Assembly (NCBI RefSeq): GCF_900091555.1
Contig: NZ_FMCX01000001.1
Span: 930,001-994,000 of the forward strand
Origin: Micromonospora mirobrigensis
GTDB taxonomy: Bacteria > Actinomycetota > Actinomycetes > Mycobacteriales > Micromonosporaceae
DNA length: 64,000 bases
Direction: 5' to 3'
The first letter of the stretch is position 1; each line of letters begins with the position of its first letter. The translations under genes and the position numbers were made by a program. Of the stretch, positions 9,025 to 17,214 are shown one piece after another. The notes beneath the pieces are model-generated. The model was given only the letters and a program-made list of their open reading frames with translations, made no database searches and had not been told where the DNA came from.

Positions 9025-9558
9025 ATGAACGTCCCCGACCACGCGCACCGTCCCGATCCCGGCGCCGCCCTCGCCGCCCTGCGCGCGGGCCACGCCCGCT
9101 TCCGTTCCGGTGAGCCCCCGGCGCCGGCAGCCGGGGCGGGACCGCTCGCGGCGGTCCTCGGCTGCGCCGAACCGCAGCCCGAGCCCGGGGTCCTCTTCGG
9201 CGGCAGCGAGCTGTTCACCGTGCGGACGGCCGGCCTGAGCATCGGCCCGGCCGTGCTCGGCAGCCTGGAGTACGCGGTCGCGCAGCTGCGCCTGCCGCTG
9301 GTGGTGGTCCTCGGTCACCGGTGCTGCCGACTGACCCCCGGCAGCGGCGACGGCCGGATCCGCACGGTGGTCGCCGCCCTGCGCCACCGCTCCCCGCTGC
9401 TCGACGAGGCCGTCCGCTCCGGCCGGTCCGCGATCCACGGCATGACCTGGGACGACACCCGTCAGCTGGTCAGGTCGGTCCGGCGGGTCGAGCCGCCGCC
9501 CGTACGCCGGCCGGCCCGGTCCCGCCCGCCGGGCCGGCGGGTCGCGGGGATCAGCTGA
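9025..9558 (+). CDS. Degenerate beta-carbonic anhydrase-like protein
   Basis: A 177-residue protein with the beta-carbonic anhydrase layout: an N-terminal helix (ALRAGHARFRSGEPP), a first zinc-ligand motif LGCAEPQPEPG, a central VRTAGLSIGPAVLGSLEYAV and a second motif VVLGHRCC. The three zinc ligands (Cys; His and Cys of HxxC) are kept. The catalytic Asp-Arg pair of the usual CxDxR motif reads CAEPQ, so Asp is Glu and Arg is Gln. The protein is also shorter than typical enzymes. It may be inactive, regulatory or a CO2/bicarbonate sensor. AGGAG precedes the ATG. Its position opposite the DabB-DabA fusion fits a role in carbon supply. Confidence 0.75.
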   Translation: MNVPDHAHRPDPGAALAALRAGHARFRSGEPPAPAAGAGPLAAVLGCAEPQPEPGVLFGGSELFTVRTAGLSIGPAVLGSLEYAVAQLRLPLVVVLGHRCCRLTPGSGDGRIRTVVAALRHRSPLLDEAVRSGRSAIHGMTWDDTRQLVRSVRRVEPPPVRRPARSRPPGRRVAGIS

Positions 9559-9570
9559 CCGGCGGTCGGG

Positions 9571-10416
9571 TCAGGGGTTGCAGCGCGGACACCACCGGGG
9601 GTCCGCCGGCGCCTCCGCCGACCGGGTCGACCGGTGGGGGCAGCGCGCGCAGCCGAGGATCCGACCGGCGGGGAGCTCGGTCGGGGTGCGGCAGTCGGCG
9701 CACGGCAACCCCGGCTCGGTCCCGACCACCCCGAACCCGGGGGTGCCGCAGGCCGGGCACGGGGTGGCCAGCCGGCCGGCCAGCCGGGCGGCGGCCTGCG
9801 CGATCACCGCCATCCGGCGCGGGTTGTGGTGGGCCCGCAGGTCGGCCGCCACCCGGGCCCGCCCGTCCGCGCTGGCCCCGACCGCCCCGGCCACCGCCGC
9901 CAGCAGCGCCGGCACCCGGACGATGCCCTTCACCACCGGGTACGCGGCACCGGCGGGCGGGACCGCCGGGCGGACCGTCACCGCGTGCCCGGGCAGCCCG
10001 ACCTCGCGGGCGAAGCGGAGCAGCGCGTCCCGGTCGACGCCGTCGGTGACCAGCTCGCCGTGGTTGCTGGCGGTGCTGGTGGCCCGCTCGACCAGCACCA
10101 GACCGATCCGGTCGTCGACCAGGACGACGTGCTCGACCTGGAGGGTGCACCAGGGCAGGGCGGGGTGCGGGCCGAAACTGCCCTCGCTGGCCACGCCGAC
10201 CGGGCAGCCGGTCTCCGCCATCCCGAGCCGCGCCTTGGTCACCACCACCTCGTCGGCCGGTCCCGGGCGGGGAACCTCCCCGGTGAAGGTGCCCAGGACG
10301 TCGGTGTCCACGTCCGCGACGCGCAGCCGCAGCCCCAGCCGGCGGCGCAGCGGAGGCCCGATCGCCACCCGCTTGCCGTGCCTGGTGGCGAGGCTGCCGA
10401 CCACACCCCGGTACAC
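9571..10416 (-). CDS. DUF6671 family protein
   Basis: A 281-residue protein starting with GTG. The N-terminal part carries SLATRHGKRVAIGPPL and DTDVLGTFTGEVPRP, then KARLGMAETGCPVGVASEGS FGPHP, the hallmark of DUF6671. The C-terminus has zinc-ribbon-like Cys pairs (CPACGTPGFG, CADCRTP, CARCPH, CPRCNP), which could bind one or two metals. The biochemical role is unknown to me. It converges on the carbonic-anhydrase-like gene with only 12 bases between the stops. The ribosome binding site is poor, so the start is less certain than the family. Confidence 0.75.
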   Translation of the reverse strand: MYRGVVGSLATRHGKRVAIGPPLRRRLGLRLRVADVDTDVLGTFTGEVPRPGPADEVVVTKARLGMAETGCPVGVASEGSFGPHPALPWCTLQVEHVVLVDDRIGLVLVERATSTASNHGELVTDGVDRDALLRFAREVGLPGHAVTVRPAVPPAGAAYPVVKGIVRVPALLAAVAGAVGASADGRARVAADLRAHHNPRRMAVIAQAAARLAGRLATPCPACGTPGFGVVGTEPGLPCADCRTPTELPAGRILGCARCPHRSTRSAEAPADPRWCPRCNP

Positions 10417-11099
10417 GCTCGAAGCGTAGGCCGGCGGCGATCCGGGCGCGGGAACACCATCGGCTGTCGCGCGGACGCATGACGGGACGCGATGGCGGGT
10501 ATGGTTCGGTCATAGGTGCCGCCGGGCCGTTCGCCCGCCGTCGGCGCCGCACTCGGTCGCCGACATCGGAGCGGCGACCTCCCGGCACGGCAGGGACCGC
10601 CCCGCGGTCCCGCGTACGCCAGAACCAGAGACAGGATTCCGCATGACCGCACCCGGCATCGTCCGACCGGCACTGTTCCTCGCGACGCCGACCGTCGACG
10701 GGCCCGACGGCCCCGAGATCGCCTTCGACCGCAGCGCGGAGGGGATGCGGCGACTCCGCGACCCGTTCGCCGTGCACCCGGCCGGCCCGACCGCGACGGG
10801 CAACAGCCCCACGACCCTCGGTGGCAGCCCCCGTCGGTGAGGAGGATCCGCCGCCGCGCGGAGCGTGACCCATCACCCATCAGCCCACCCCGGCTGCATC
10901 GGTTCATACTTTCGGTTGGCTTTCGGTGGACCTTCGGCGTAGCGTTCGTGGGGTCAGAACAACGACATGGCCCGGTGACCAAGCCCGGGCCGTGGACCTG
11001 CGACAGCGCGCCCGCCCGCACGTGCGCTCCGGTGGTGAGCCGGATTCGGAGATCCTTCCGGTCGAACTGCTCGACGGGCCCATCGGGAAGGACCATCCC
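10417..11099. other. Upstream region of the sigma factor gene
   Basis: About 680 bases between divergent genes. It holds one doubtful small frame (10643-10840) and the promoter region of the sigma factor. The last 200 bases are less GC-rich and contain two short near-repeats, CTTTCGGTTGG and CTTTCGGTGGA, at about 10910-10930. I see no RNA gene or mobile element. Confidence 0.4.
10643..10840 (+). CDS. Possible small hypothetical protein
   Basis: A 65-codon frame, MTAPGIVRPALFLATPTVDG then a Pro/Thr/Gly-rich tail, upstream of and in the same direction as the sigma factor. GACAGGATT precedes the ATG at plausible spacing. There is no recognisable domain, and high-GC DNA gives many such frames by chance, so this is a weak call. 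Confidence 0.25.
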   Translation: MTAPGIVRPALFLATPTVDGPDGPEIAFDRSAEGMRRLRDPFAVHPAGPTATGNSPTTLGGSPRR

Positions 11100-11903
11100 A
11101 TGGTCACCACCCATGCACCCACGACCGACGCCCGCCCGGCACGACGTACCGCCCCGACCGCCGCCGACGACCTGCTGGCCGAACTGGCCGCCACCCCGGC
11201 CGACGCCCCGCACCGCGCCGCCCTGCGGGACCGCACCATCGAGGCCTGGCTGCCGCTCGCCCGGCACCTGGCCCGCCGCTACTCCGGGCGCGGCGCGGCC
11301 GACGACGACCTGGTCCAGACCGCGGCGGTCGGGCTGATCAAGGCCGTCGACCACTTCGACCCCGACCGGGGCATCGACTTCACCGGGTACGCCATCCCGA
11401 CCGTGATCGGTGAGATCAAGCGGTACTTCCGCGACCGCACCTGGGCGGTGCGGGTGCCGCGCCGGTTGCAGGAGCTGCGCCTGACCATCACCGAGGCGAA
11501 CGGCACCCTGACCCACAGCCTGGGCCGTGCGCCCACGGTGGCCGACATCGCGGCCCACCTCGACCTGACCGAGGAGACCGTCCTGGAGGGACTGGAGGGG
11601 GCCCGCGCGTACCGGGCGACCTCGCTCTCCACCCCGACCGGCGCCGACGGCAGCATGGAGCTCGGCGACACCCTCGGCGCCGAGGACCACGAGCTGGCCC
11701 TCGCCGAGACGCGGATCGCCCTCGGCCCGGCGCTCGCCGCCCTGCCGGAGCGCGAACGGAAGATCCTCAGCCTGCGGTTCCACGGCAACCTCACCCAGGC
11801 CCAGATCGCCGAGCGGATCGGCGTCTCCCAGATGCACGTCTCCCGGCTGATCACCCGGGCGCTGGCCACCCTGCGCGGCCACCTCGCCGACGACTACGCC
11901 TGA
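11100..11903 (+). CDS. SigB/SigF-family stress sigma factor
   Basis: A 267-residue group 3 sigma-70 factor. Region 2 is clear (DDDLVQTAAVGLIKAVDHFD, then GIDFTGYAIPTVIGEIKRYF and DRTWAVRVPRRLQELRL), region 3 includes LGRAPTVADIAAHLDLT, and region 4 is the DNA-binding LSLRFHGNLTQAQIAERIGV followed by SQMHVSRLITRAL. The family runs general stress and developmental responses in actinobacteria and is usually held by an anti-sigma factor released by STAS antagonists. No anti-sigma gene is adjacent, but a STAS protein and a PP2C phosphatase lie at 46.8-50.3 kb. ATG 11100 follows GGAAGGACC; an in-frame extension to 10926 is unlikely. Confidence 0.85.
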   Translation: MVTTHAPTTDARPARRTAPTAADDLLAELAATPADAPHRAALRDRTIEAWLPLARHLARRYSGRGAADDDLVQTAAVGLIKAVDHFDPDRGIDFTGYAIPTVIGEIKRYFRDRTWAVRVPRRLQELRLTITEANGTLTHSLGRAPTVADIAAHLDLTEETVLEGLEGARAYRATSLSTPTGADGSMELGDTLGAEDHELALAETRIALGPALAALPERERKILSLRFHGNLTQAQIAERIGVSQMHVSRLITRALATLRGHLADDYA

Positions 11904-11916
11904 GCCCGGCCGCCGG

Positions 11917-11941
11917 CCGGCCACGGGTTCGCCGTGGCCGG
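11917..11941. terminator. Sigma factor gene terminator hairpin
   Basis: A perfect 10-base stem (CCGGCCACGG with CCGTGGCCGG) and a five-base loop lie 14 bases after the sigma factor stop. Confidence 0.7.
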
Positions 11942-12311
11942 GCCCGCAGAGCGCAGCAGCCAGGACATCCCCGTACCGTCCCGCCGCCCGGTCGCCTTCG
12001 CGACCGGGCGGTGGCGTGCGGTGACCCGTACCCGAATGGGGCGACCCGATCGGAGCGCCCCGATTGGTCCGGTTGATCCGGCCGGTCGACCGCGCGACGA
12101 TCGATGCCTCGGAGCGGGGACGGCGGCGATCCCCGCACCGGATGGAACCGCGCGACGCCGCCCGGGCAGGGCGGCCCACCGGCTCGCCGGCCCGGGCGAT
12201 CCGGCCGAACCGGTCCGGGCGCGCCGTCGGTCGGGGTGACACGATCGCCCTGGTCGGCGGCGCTCGGCAACGCCGGCCACCTCGGCGTACGGCGCCCGGG
12301 TGGGCGAGGGG
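11942..12311. other. Gene-free stretch between convergent genes
   Basis: About 370 bases after the terminator and before the LuxR-type gene end. Open frames exist on both strands, but their products are Arg/Pro-rich and without domains, and they look like composition artefacts. I see no further feature. Confidence 0.4.
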
Positions 12312-12989
12312 TCAGATCTCCTCGAGCAGGCCGTGCTTGATGGCCACCGCCGCGGCGAGCGTACGGTTCGAGCAGTTCAGCTTGGACAGCACGTTGGCCA
12401 CCAGGCGCTTGACCCCGTGCTGGCTGATCAGCATCCGGCGGGCGATCTGCTTGTTGCTGAGCCCTTCGGCGAGCAGGACCAGCGTCTCGCGCTCCCGCGG
12501 GGTCAGCTTCGGGCAGTGTGGACGCTCCTGCGTGGTGACCCCCCGGGCCCGCTCCAGCAACCGGTTGGCCAGCACGGCGGGCATCGGCACCTCGCCGAGG
12601 ACGATCCGGTTGATCGCCTGCGCCAGCGTTTCCTCGGTGACGTCGTCCTGGATCAGGTAGCCGTTACACGGGAACCGGGTCACGGCGTCGAGGTTCTCCG
12701 AGCTGCGCCCCATCAGGAGCAGGACCTTGGTGTCCTCGCTGAGCGCCGCCTGGGCGAGCTGGTTCAGCCCCTTGGAGGCGAGGTCGTCGGAGGCGATGAC
12801 CAACAGGTCGAAAGACCGTCCGCAGTAGACACTTGCGGAGTGCGGAATCTCGAAACTATTTACTTCCTTCACTGTTGCAAGTGAAGTTAACATGTCGCTG
12901 AGGCCACGCCGCGCCAACTCGTTATCAGCGAACACGAGCACGTCATAGCCGGGTCGATGCTGGTCGAAGGGGTTGTCGTATCGCTCCAC
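12312..12989 (-). CDS. LuxR/NarL-family regulator, probable pathway regulator
   Basis: A 225-residue protein from GTG 12989 (GGGGAG upstream at slightly long spacing). The N-terminal 135 residues resemble a response-regulator receiver (YDVLVFADNELARRGLSDML, TKVLLLMGRSS, GYLIQDDVTEETLAQAI), but the acidic pocket and the phospho-acceptor Asp position are not obvious, so it may be an atypical receiver. The C-terminus is a clean LuxR helix-turn-helix: LTPRERETLVLLAEGLSNKQ then IARRMLISQHGVKRL. The gene lies just downstream of the NRPS operon end and its 5' half is AT-richer than everything around it, suggesting a separate origin. A longer start at 13085 is possible but adds residues outside the domain. 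Confidence 0.75.
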   Translation of the reverse strand: MERYDNPFDQHRPGYDVLVFADNELARRGLSDMLTSLATVKEVNSFEIPHSASVYCGRSFDLLVIASDDLASKGLNQLAQAALSEDTKVLLLMGRSSENLDAVTRFPCNGYLIQDDVTEETLAQAINRIVLGEVPMPAVLANRLLERARGVTTQERPHCPKLTPRERETLVLLAEGLSNKQIARRMLISQHGVKRLVANVLSKLNCSNRTLAAAVAIKHGLLEEI

Positions 12990-13418
12990 GTCGATCAGCT
13001 CTCCCCAGTCGCAGCCACGTGAAGTACGAAGTGTGTCTTGCCCGTGACAGAGTACGACAGGAATCCACATGGGACCAAATCCCATGCAAAAAAAATTCGT
13101 CCTGCATCGCTCCCGTGCAGGAAAGGTCCAGCACAGCCTCGCTGCGTTCGCGCTCGGCCGATCCCGAGCGGTCAGCCAGCGACGTCAGTACATGGCAGCA
13201 CATCTCGCGACTCGCGAATTGCGTCCGTTTCGAAGCCTCATGCCGGTGTTGACGGGAATCGCATACCGAGGTCCGCGTACTACCGCCGGAGAGGTTCAGG
13301 AAAAGTATTCATGATCCGTTCCTCGGCCGCCTCCCCACGGGTGGACCAGGGCACCCGGGCAGGCCCGCAGGCCCCGCACGAAGCGGGCCGGCCCCTCGTT
13401 CCCACCTATACTGCATCG
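12990..13418. other. AT-rich control region between luxR-type and M23 genes
   Basis: About 430 bases between divergent genes, clearly lower in GC than the window average, with an A8 run at 13087-13094. It contains the 13068-13086 inverted repeat and a TATACT hexamer at 13408-13413 just before the M23 ATG. Frames here are shadow-like. No RNA gene was recognised. Confidence 0.4.
13068..13086. promoter_or_regulatory. Inverted repeat upstream of the LuxR-type gene
   Basis: CATGGG (13068-13073) and CCCATG (13081-13086) are separated by seven AT-rich bases, about 80 bases upstream of the chosen luxR-type start and next to an A-tract. It is a candidate autoregulatory operator. Confidence 0.4.
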
Positions 13419-14147
13419 ATGGCCGAGAAACCGTTGCGGAGTTCGACCGCCCCGGAAACCCTCCTCGCACTGCCCTTCACCGGCCGGTGGCTGGCCCGGA
13501 ACAGTCCGGCCCGGCGGGTTCCCAGCCACGGTGTCGACCTGCTGGGCGAGCGCTACGCCATCGACTTCATCGGCGTGGACGACCGGCGGCGGACCGCCGA
13601 CCGCCGGGACTGGCGGACCTTCCTGGCCACCGAGCCCCCCGAGCGCTTCATCGCCTTCGGCCGGTCCCTGCTGGCGCCGGCCGACGGGGTCGTGGTGGAC
13701 GTGCACGACGGCGAGGTCGACCACGAGGGACGACGGTCGCAGCTCGCCCTGGTGCCGTACGTGCTCGGCCAGGCCGGGCGGCTCCGGCAGGGGGTCGGCG
13801 CCGTCGCCGGCAACCACATCGTCATCGAGCTGCCCGGCGGCGCCACGTTCGTCGCCCTCGCCCACCTGCGGGCCGGCTCGATGCGGGTGGCGGTCGGCGA
13901 CCGGGTCACCACCGGCCAGCCGATCGCGGAGTGCGGCAACTCCGGCAACTCCACCCAGCCGCACGTGCACATCCAGGTGATGGACAGCCGCGACCTCTCC
14001 GTGGCGCAGGGCCTGCCGATGGCGTTCCGCAGCTACCGGGAATGGCCACGGGGCGCCCGCGAGCCGCAGGTCAGGCAGGCCGGCATCCCGGCCGAGGAGG
14101 CCGTCGTCGAGCCGCTGCCGGTCGGCGCCGGCGACGCCGCCCCCTGA
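13419..14147 (+). CDS. M23-family peptidase-like protein
   Basis: A 242-residue protein with the LytM/M23 beta fold: HGVDLLGERYAIDF (first metal-binding His/Asp region, slightly compressed relative to HxGxD), LAPADGVVVDVHDG, GNHIVIELPGGATFVALAHL, VGDRVTTGQPIAECGNSGNS and the metal-binding HVHIQV. Family members cleave peptidoglycan cross-bridges, though proteins of this shape without an export signal may act elsewhere. ATG 13419 sits five bases after a TATACT hexamer, which would suit a leaderless transcript. ATG 13311, in frame and behind AGGAAAAG, would add 36 low-complexity residues. No signal peptide is visible with either start. Confidence 0.7.
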   Translation: MAEKPLRSSTAPETLLALPFTGRWLARNSPARRVPSHGVDLLGERYAIDFIGVDDRRRTADRRDWRTFLATEPPERFIAFGRSLLAPADGVVVDVHDGEVDHEGRRSQLALVPYVLGQAGRLRQGVGAVAGNHIVIELPGGATFVALAHLRAGSMRVAVGDRVTTGQPIAECGNSGNSTQPHVHIQVMDSRDLSVAQGLPMAFRSYREWPRGAREPQVRQAGIPAEEAVVEPLPVGAGDAAP

Positions 14148-14160
14148 CCCGGACGCGGAG

Positions 14161-14202
14161 CCGCCCCGGCGCCACCCGAATCGACGGGCGGCACCGGGGC
14201 GG
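14161..14202. terminator. Terminator between the M23 gene and the NRPS operon
   Basis: CCGCCCCGG (14161-14169) pairs with CCGGGGCGG (14194-14202), with further pairing inside. It lies between convergent stops at 14147 and 14216 and should end the long operon. Confidence 0.65.
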
Positions 14203-14215
14203 GACCGGTGGGGCA

Positions 14216-14554
14216 CTAGCCGGCCGACACCTCCTCGCGGGCGACCAGTCGGCCGGTCCCGCTCAGCGAGGCCAGGTCGATGTCGGCGACACAGCGGACC
14301 GGCACGAAGTCCAGGGTGAGCGTCCCCTCGACGTGCACGGTGCCGGTGCCGGCGGCGAAGTCGGCCCGGCCGAGGTCGGTGGCCGCCTCGTCCACCCGGA
14401 CGCCCAGGTCGGTGCCGCCCCGGGTGTCCGGGAACCTGACGAAGACGTACCCGATGTCGGTGAGCCGTCGGTGCAGCTCGGACAGGGACGGGTCGGGGCC
14501 GCCGACGACGACGGGCCGGTCCTCGGCGGAGAGCCGCTGCACGAGATCGTTCAT
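14216..14554 (-). CDS. Small unknown protein, last gene of the NRPS operon
   Basis: A 112-residue protein with no family I recognise. It starts MNDLVQRLSAEDRPVVVGGP, has a short helix SLSELHRRLTDIGYVFVRF, and ends in a beta-rich half with valine/threonine-alternating strands (TVHVEGTLTLDFVPVRCVAD) and one Cys. There is no signal peptide or membrane helix, so it should be cytosolic. GGAGGAAC lies at good spacing before the ATG. It starts 21 bases after the MMPL stop and so belongs to the operon. It could be a small accessory or tailoring-associated protein; no function is assigned. Confidence 0.65.
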   Translation of the reverse strand: MNDLVQRLSAEDRPVVVGGPDPSLSELHRRLTDIGYVFVRFPDTRGGTDLGVRVDEAATDLGRADFAAGTGTVHVEGTLTLDFVPVRCVADIDLASLSGTGRLVAREEVSAG

Positions 14555-14574
14555 GGGATGTTCCTCCAGATCAG

Positions 14575-16872
14575 CTACGGGACGGGGACGACTTCGTCGG
14601 ACGCGGTGGTCACCTCGTCGGCGACCGGCTGCGGCCTGCGCGGCCACCAGTTGCGCTCGCCGACCTTCACCGCGATGGCCGGCACCAGCAGGGTCCGGAT
14701 CACGAAGGTGTCCAGCAGCAGGCCGACGACGATGGCGAAGCCCATCTCGACGTACGACTTGATGCCGGAGAAGAGCAGCGGCGTGAACGTGCCGGCCAGG
14801 ATGATGCCGCACGACGTGATCACCGAGCCGGTGCTGGCGAGGGCCTTGCGGACCGCCTCCCGGGTCGGCTGCCGGCCGTTGCGGTACTCCTCCTTGACCC
14901 GGGTCATCAGGAAGATGCTGTAGTCGATGCCGAGCGCAACCAGGATGACGAACGCTGCCACCGGGGCGTCGATCCAGAGCCCCGAGTAGCCGAAGCCGTA
15001 CTGGAAGGTCGCCACGGTCAGGCCCATCGTCGCCGCGTACGCCACCACGATCGTCGCCGCCATGTAGAGCGGCGCCACCAGGCTGCGCAGCAGCAGCGCC
15101 AGGATGAGCAGGATGCCGATCAGCACGACGGTGGCGATGAGCAGGAAGTCACGCTTCTGGGTCGCCAGGTTGTCCCGCACCTCCGCGGTGACGCCGCCGA
15201 CGTACGCCGTCGAGCCCGCCAGGTCCGTGCCGCGCAGCGACTGCCGCAGGGTCTCCCGCATCTCGGTCACCGTGTCCATCGCCCGCTGCGAGTACGGGTC
15301 GTCGGCCAGCATGGCGCTGAGGCTGACGCTGGTCCCGTCGGCGGAGAAGCCGGGGCCGGTCGACCGGTCGGGCGTGGTCACCGAGCTCACCCCGGGCAGC
15401 GCGTCGAGGTCGCCGCCCACCTTCCGCAGGGTGGCGAGCCTGGCGTCGTCCCAGCCGGGCCGCTCGGACTCGATGATGATCGACACCGCGTTCTCCGCGC
15501 CGGCCGCCTCGCCGTAGTGCTCCCGCTGCACGGTGAGGCCCTGGTACGAGTCGGTCGAGGTGGGCAGCAGCGCCCGCAGCTCGTTGTTGTCGAACCGGAA
15601 GCCCGCCAGCAGGCCGATGAACGGGATCAGCGCGATCAGGGTGATCGCGATGAACCGGTTGGGTCGGCTGGTGACCGCGCCGGCGATCCGCTCCCAGATC
15701 CCCACCCTCGCGGCCCGGCCGTCGGCGCCCTGCCGCAGCCGCTTCGCGCGCACCTTCGCCGGCTGGAACGGCCAGAACACCTTCTCCCCGAGGATCGCCA
15801 TCGCGGCCGGGATCAGCGTCATGATCACCAGGAACTCGATGGCCACCGCGATGGCCAGCGGCGGGCCGATGCCCTTGAAGTTGGCGTCGGTCGCGAAGAA
15901 CATCGCCCCGAAGGCCACGATCACCGCGCAGGCGCTGGAGAAGATCGCCTCACCGCCGTTGGTGACGGCGCTGCGCAGCGCGTCCAGCTTGTCCCGGCCG
16001 TCGAGCAGGTTGTCCCGGAAGCGGGAGAACATCAGCAGCGAGTGGTCGGTGCCGAGCCCGAAGAGCACGATGATCAGGAAGACCAGCGCGTTGGGTGAGA
16101 CCGGCAGCCCCGCGTCCGCGGCGATGCCGAGCACCCCCTGCGAGATGGTCAGGGCGAGCACCACGGAGATCAGCGGGAAGATCGCGGCGACCGGTGACCG
16201 GTAGATGACCAGCAGGACCACCAGGATGAAGACCAGGGTCATCACCAGCGTCCGGTTGAGGCTCTCCTCCTGGAGGGTGATCACGTCACCCCAGATGGCG
16301 TTGCCGCCGGTGAGGTGCACGTCGAGTCCCGCCGGGGCGGCCGGGGCGCCGTCCCGCTCGGCCGTGTCCGCGGAGAGGTGGTTCCGGATCCGCGGGATGA
16401 CCTCCTTGGTCTGGTTCAGCCACTCGTTGTTGTCGTCGGTGGCGTACGTCATGTCGAGGTTCAACTCGACCAGCGCCGCCTTCCCGTCCGTGCTGAGCAG
16501 CGCCCGACCGTTCTGCGGATCCGAGAACGGGGAGACCGTCGACTCCAGCCGGATGTCGTCCCGCCGGGTGCTGAGGAACTGCTCCAGCGCCTTTCCGTAC
16601 TCCTGGTCCGCGGTGGTCAGGCCGCTGTCCCGGAACAGCGTCACGGTGACCTGGTTGTTCATCACCTCCTGCACGTCCGGGAACTTCTCGGCGATCAGCT
16701 CGCTGGCCTTGAACGCCTCCAGGCTCGACCGGGACCGGGATTCCTGCTGGCTGGTGTTCGCTTCCTCCTGGAGGTTGGGAGCGACCTGCACGAGGACCGC
16801 GGCAAGGATGATCCAGAACACGACCGACAGCCAGCGGCCGGCGATGATGGCGCGGCTAGCCTTCAGGAACAA
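14575..16872 (-). CDS. MMPL/RND-family exporter of the NRPS operon
   Basis: A 765-residue membrane protein with the two-fold MMPL architecture: one N-terminal helix, a large extracytoplasmic domain (about 45-200), a block of helices with FGLGTDHSLLMFSRFRDNLL, a second loop domain, and a second block with ALGIDYSIFLMTRVKEEYR. The acidic-aromatic motifs in those blocks are the usual proton relay. The start is TTG at 16872 behind AGGAGAGAG. MMPL proteins export lipids and lipophilic peptides using the proton gradient, so this is the likely exporter of, or resistance determinant for, the peptide. The C-terminus (after RNWWPRRPQPV) is a cytosolic acidic tail. Confidence 0.85.
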   Translation of the reverse strand: MFLKASRAIIAGRWLSVVFWIILAAVLVQVAPNLQEEANTSQQESRSRSSLEAFKASELIAEKFPDVQEVMNNQVTVTLFRDSGLTTADQEYGKALEQFLSTRRDDIRLESTVSPFSDPQNGRALLSTDGKAALVELNLDMTYATDDNNEWLNQTKEVIPRIRNHLSADTAERDGAPAAPAGLDVHLTGGNAIWGDVITLQEESLNRTLVMTLVFILVVLLVIYRSPVAAIFPLISVVLALTISQGVLGIAADAGLPVSPNALVFLIIVLFGLGTDHSLLMFSRFRDNLLDGRDKLDALRSAVTNGGEAIFSSACAVIVAFGAMFFATDANFKGIGPPLAIAVAIEFLVIMTLIPAAMAILGEKVFWPFQPAKVRAKRLRQGADGRAARVGIWERIAGAVTSRPNRFIAITLIALIPFIGLLAGFRFDNNELRALLPTSTDSYQGLTVQREHYGEAAGAENAVSIIIESERPGWDDARLATLRKVGGDLDALPGVSSVTTPDRSTGPGFSADGTSVSLSAMLADDPYSQRAMDTVTEMRETLRQSLRGTDLAGSTAYVGGVTAEVRDNLATQKRDFLLIATVVLIGILLILALLLRSLVAPLYMAATIVVAYAATMGLTVATFQYGFGYSGLWIDAPVAAFVILVALGIDYSIFLMTRVKEEYRNGRQPTREAVRKALASTGSVITSCGIILAGTFTPLLFSGIKSYVEMGFAIVVGLLLDTFVIRTLLVPAIAVKVGERNWWPRRPQPVADEVTTASDEVVPVP

Positions 16873-16953
16873 CGTCTTCTCTCTCCTGTCTCGTGCGCCC
16901 GGCGGGCCTTCGTCCGCCGGGCGCCTCAGGGTTTCCCCTCCACTTCGGCGGCC

Positions 16954-17163
16954 CTACGCCCCCGCAGCGGCGGACTCCTCCATCTGCCGGCGCAGGCTCA
17001 ACGGGCGCATGTCGGTCCAGACCTCCCTGACGTAGGAGAGGCACTCCTCCTTGCTGCCGGACACCCCGGTCTCCTTCCATCCGGCCGGTACGGCCAGGAA
17101 GTCCGGCCACAGGGAGTACTGCTCCTCGTGGTTGACGAGGACCTTCACGCTCGCGTCGTCCAT
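16954..17163 (-). CDS. MbtH-like protein
   Basis: A 69-residue MbtH-family protein with all signature parts: LVNHEEQYSLWPDFLAVPAG, WKETGVSGSKEECLSYVREV and WTDMRPLSLR, including the conserved Trp residues. MbtH proteins bind the N-terminal subdomain of adenylation domains and are needed for solubility or activity of many NRPSs. It lies inside the operon between leuD and the MMPL gene, so its partners should be the adenylation domains of the two NRPSs here. AGGAG at ideal spacing supports the start. Confidence 0.95.
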   Translation of the reverse strand: MDDASVKVLVNHEEQYSLWPDFLAVPAGWKETGVSGSKEECLSYVREVWTDMRPLSLRRQMEESAAAGA

Positions 17164-17214
17164 CGGAATCGCTCCTGTCTCGTGCGTCTCGGGTTGTCGG
17201 CCGCCGGTACGGCG

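Noticed and set aside
13087..13094. A8 run after a hairpin as an intrinsic terminator
   Set aside because: On the plus strand it is an A-run, not a T-run, and on the minus strand the T-run precedes the hairpin, so neither direction fits.
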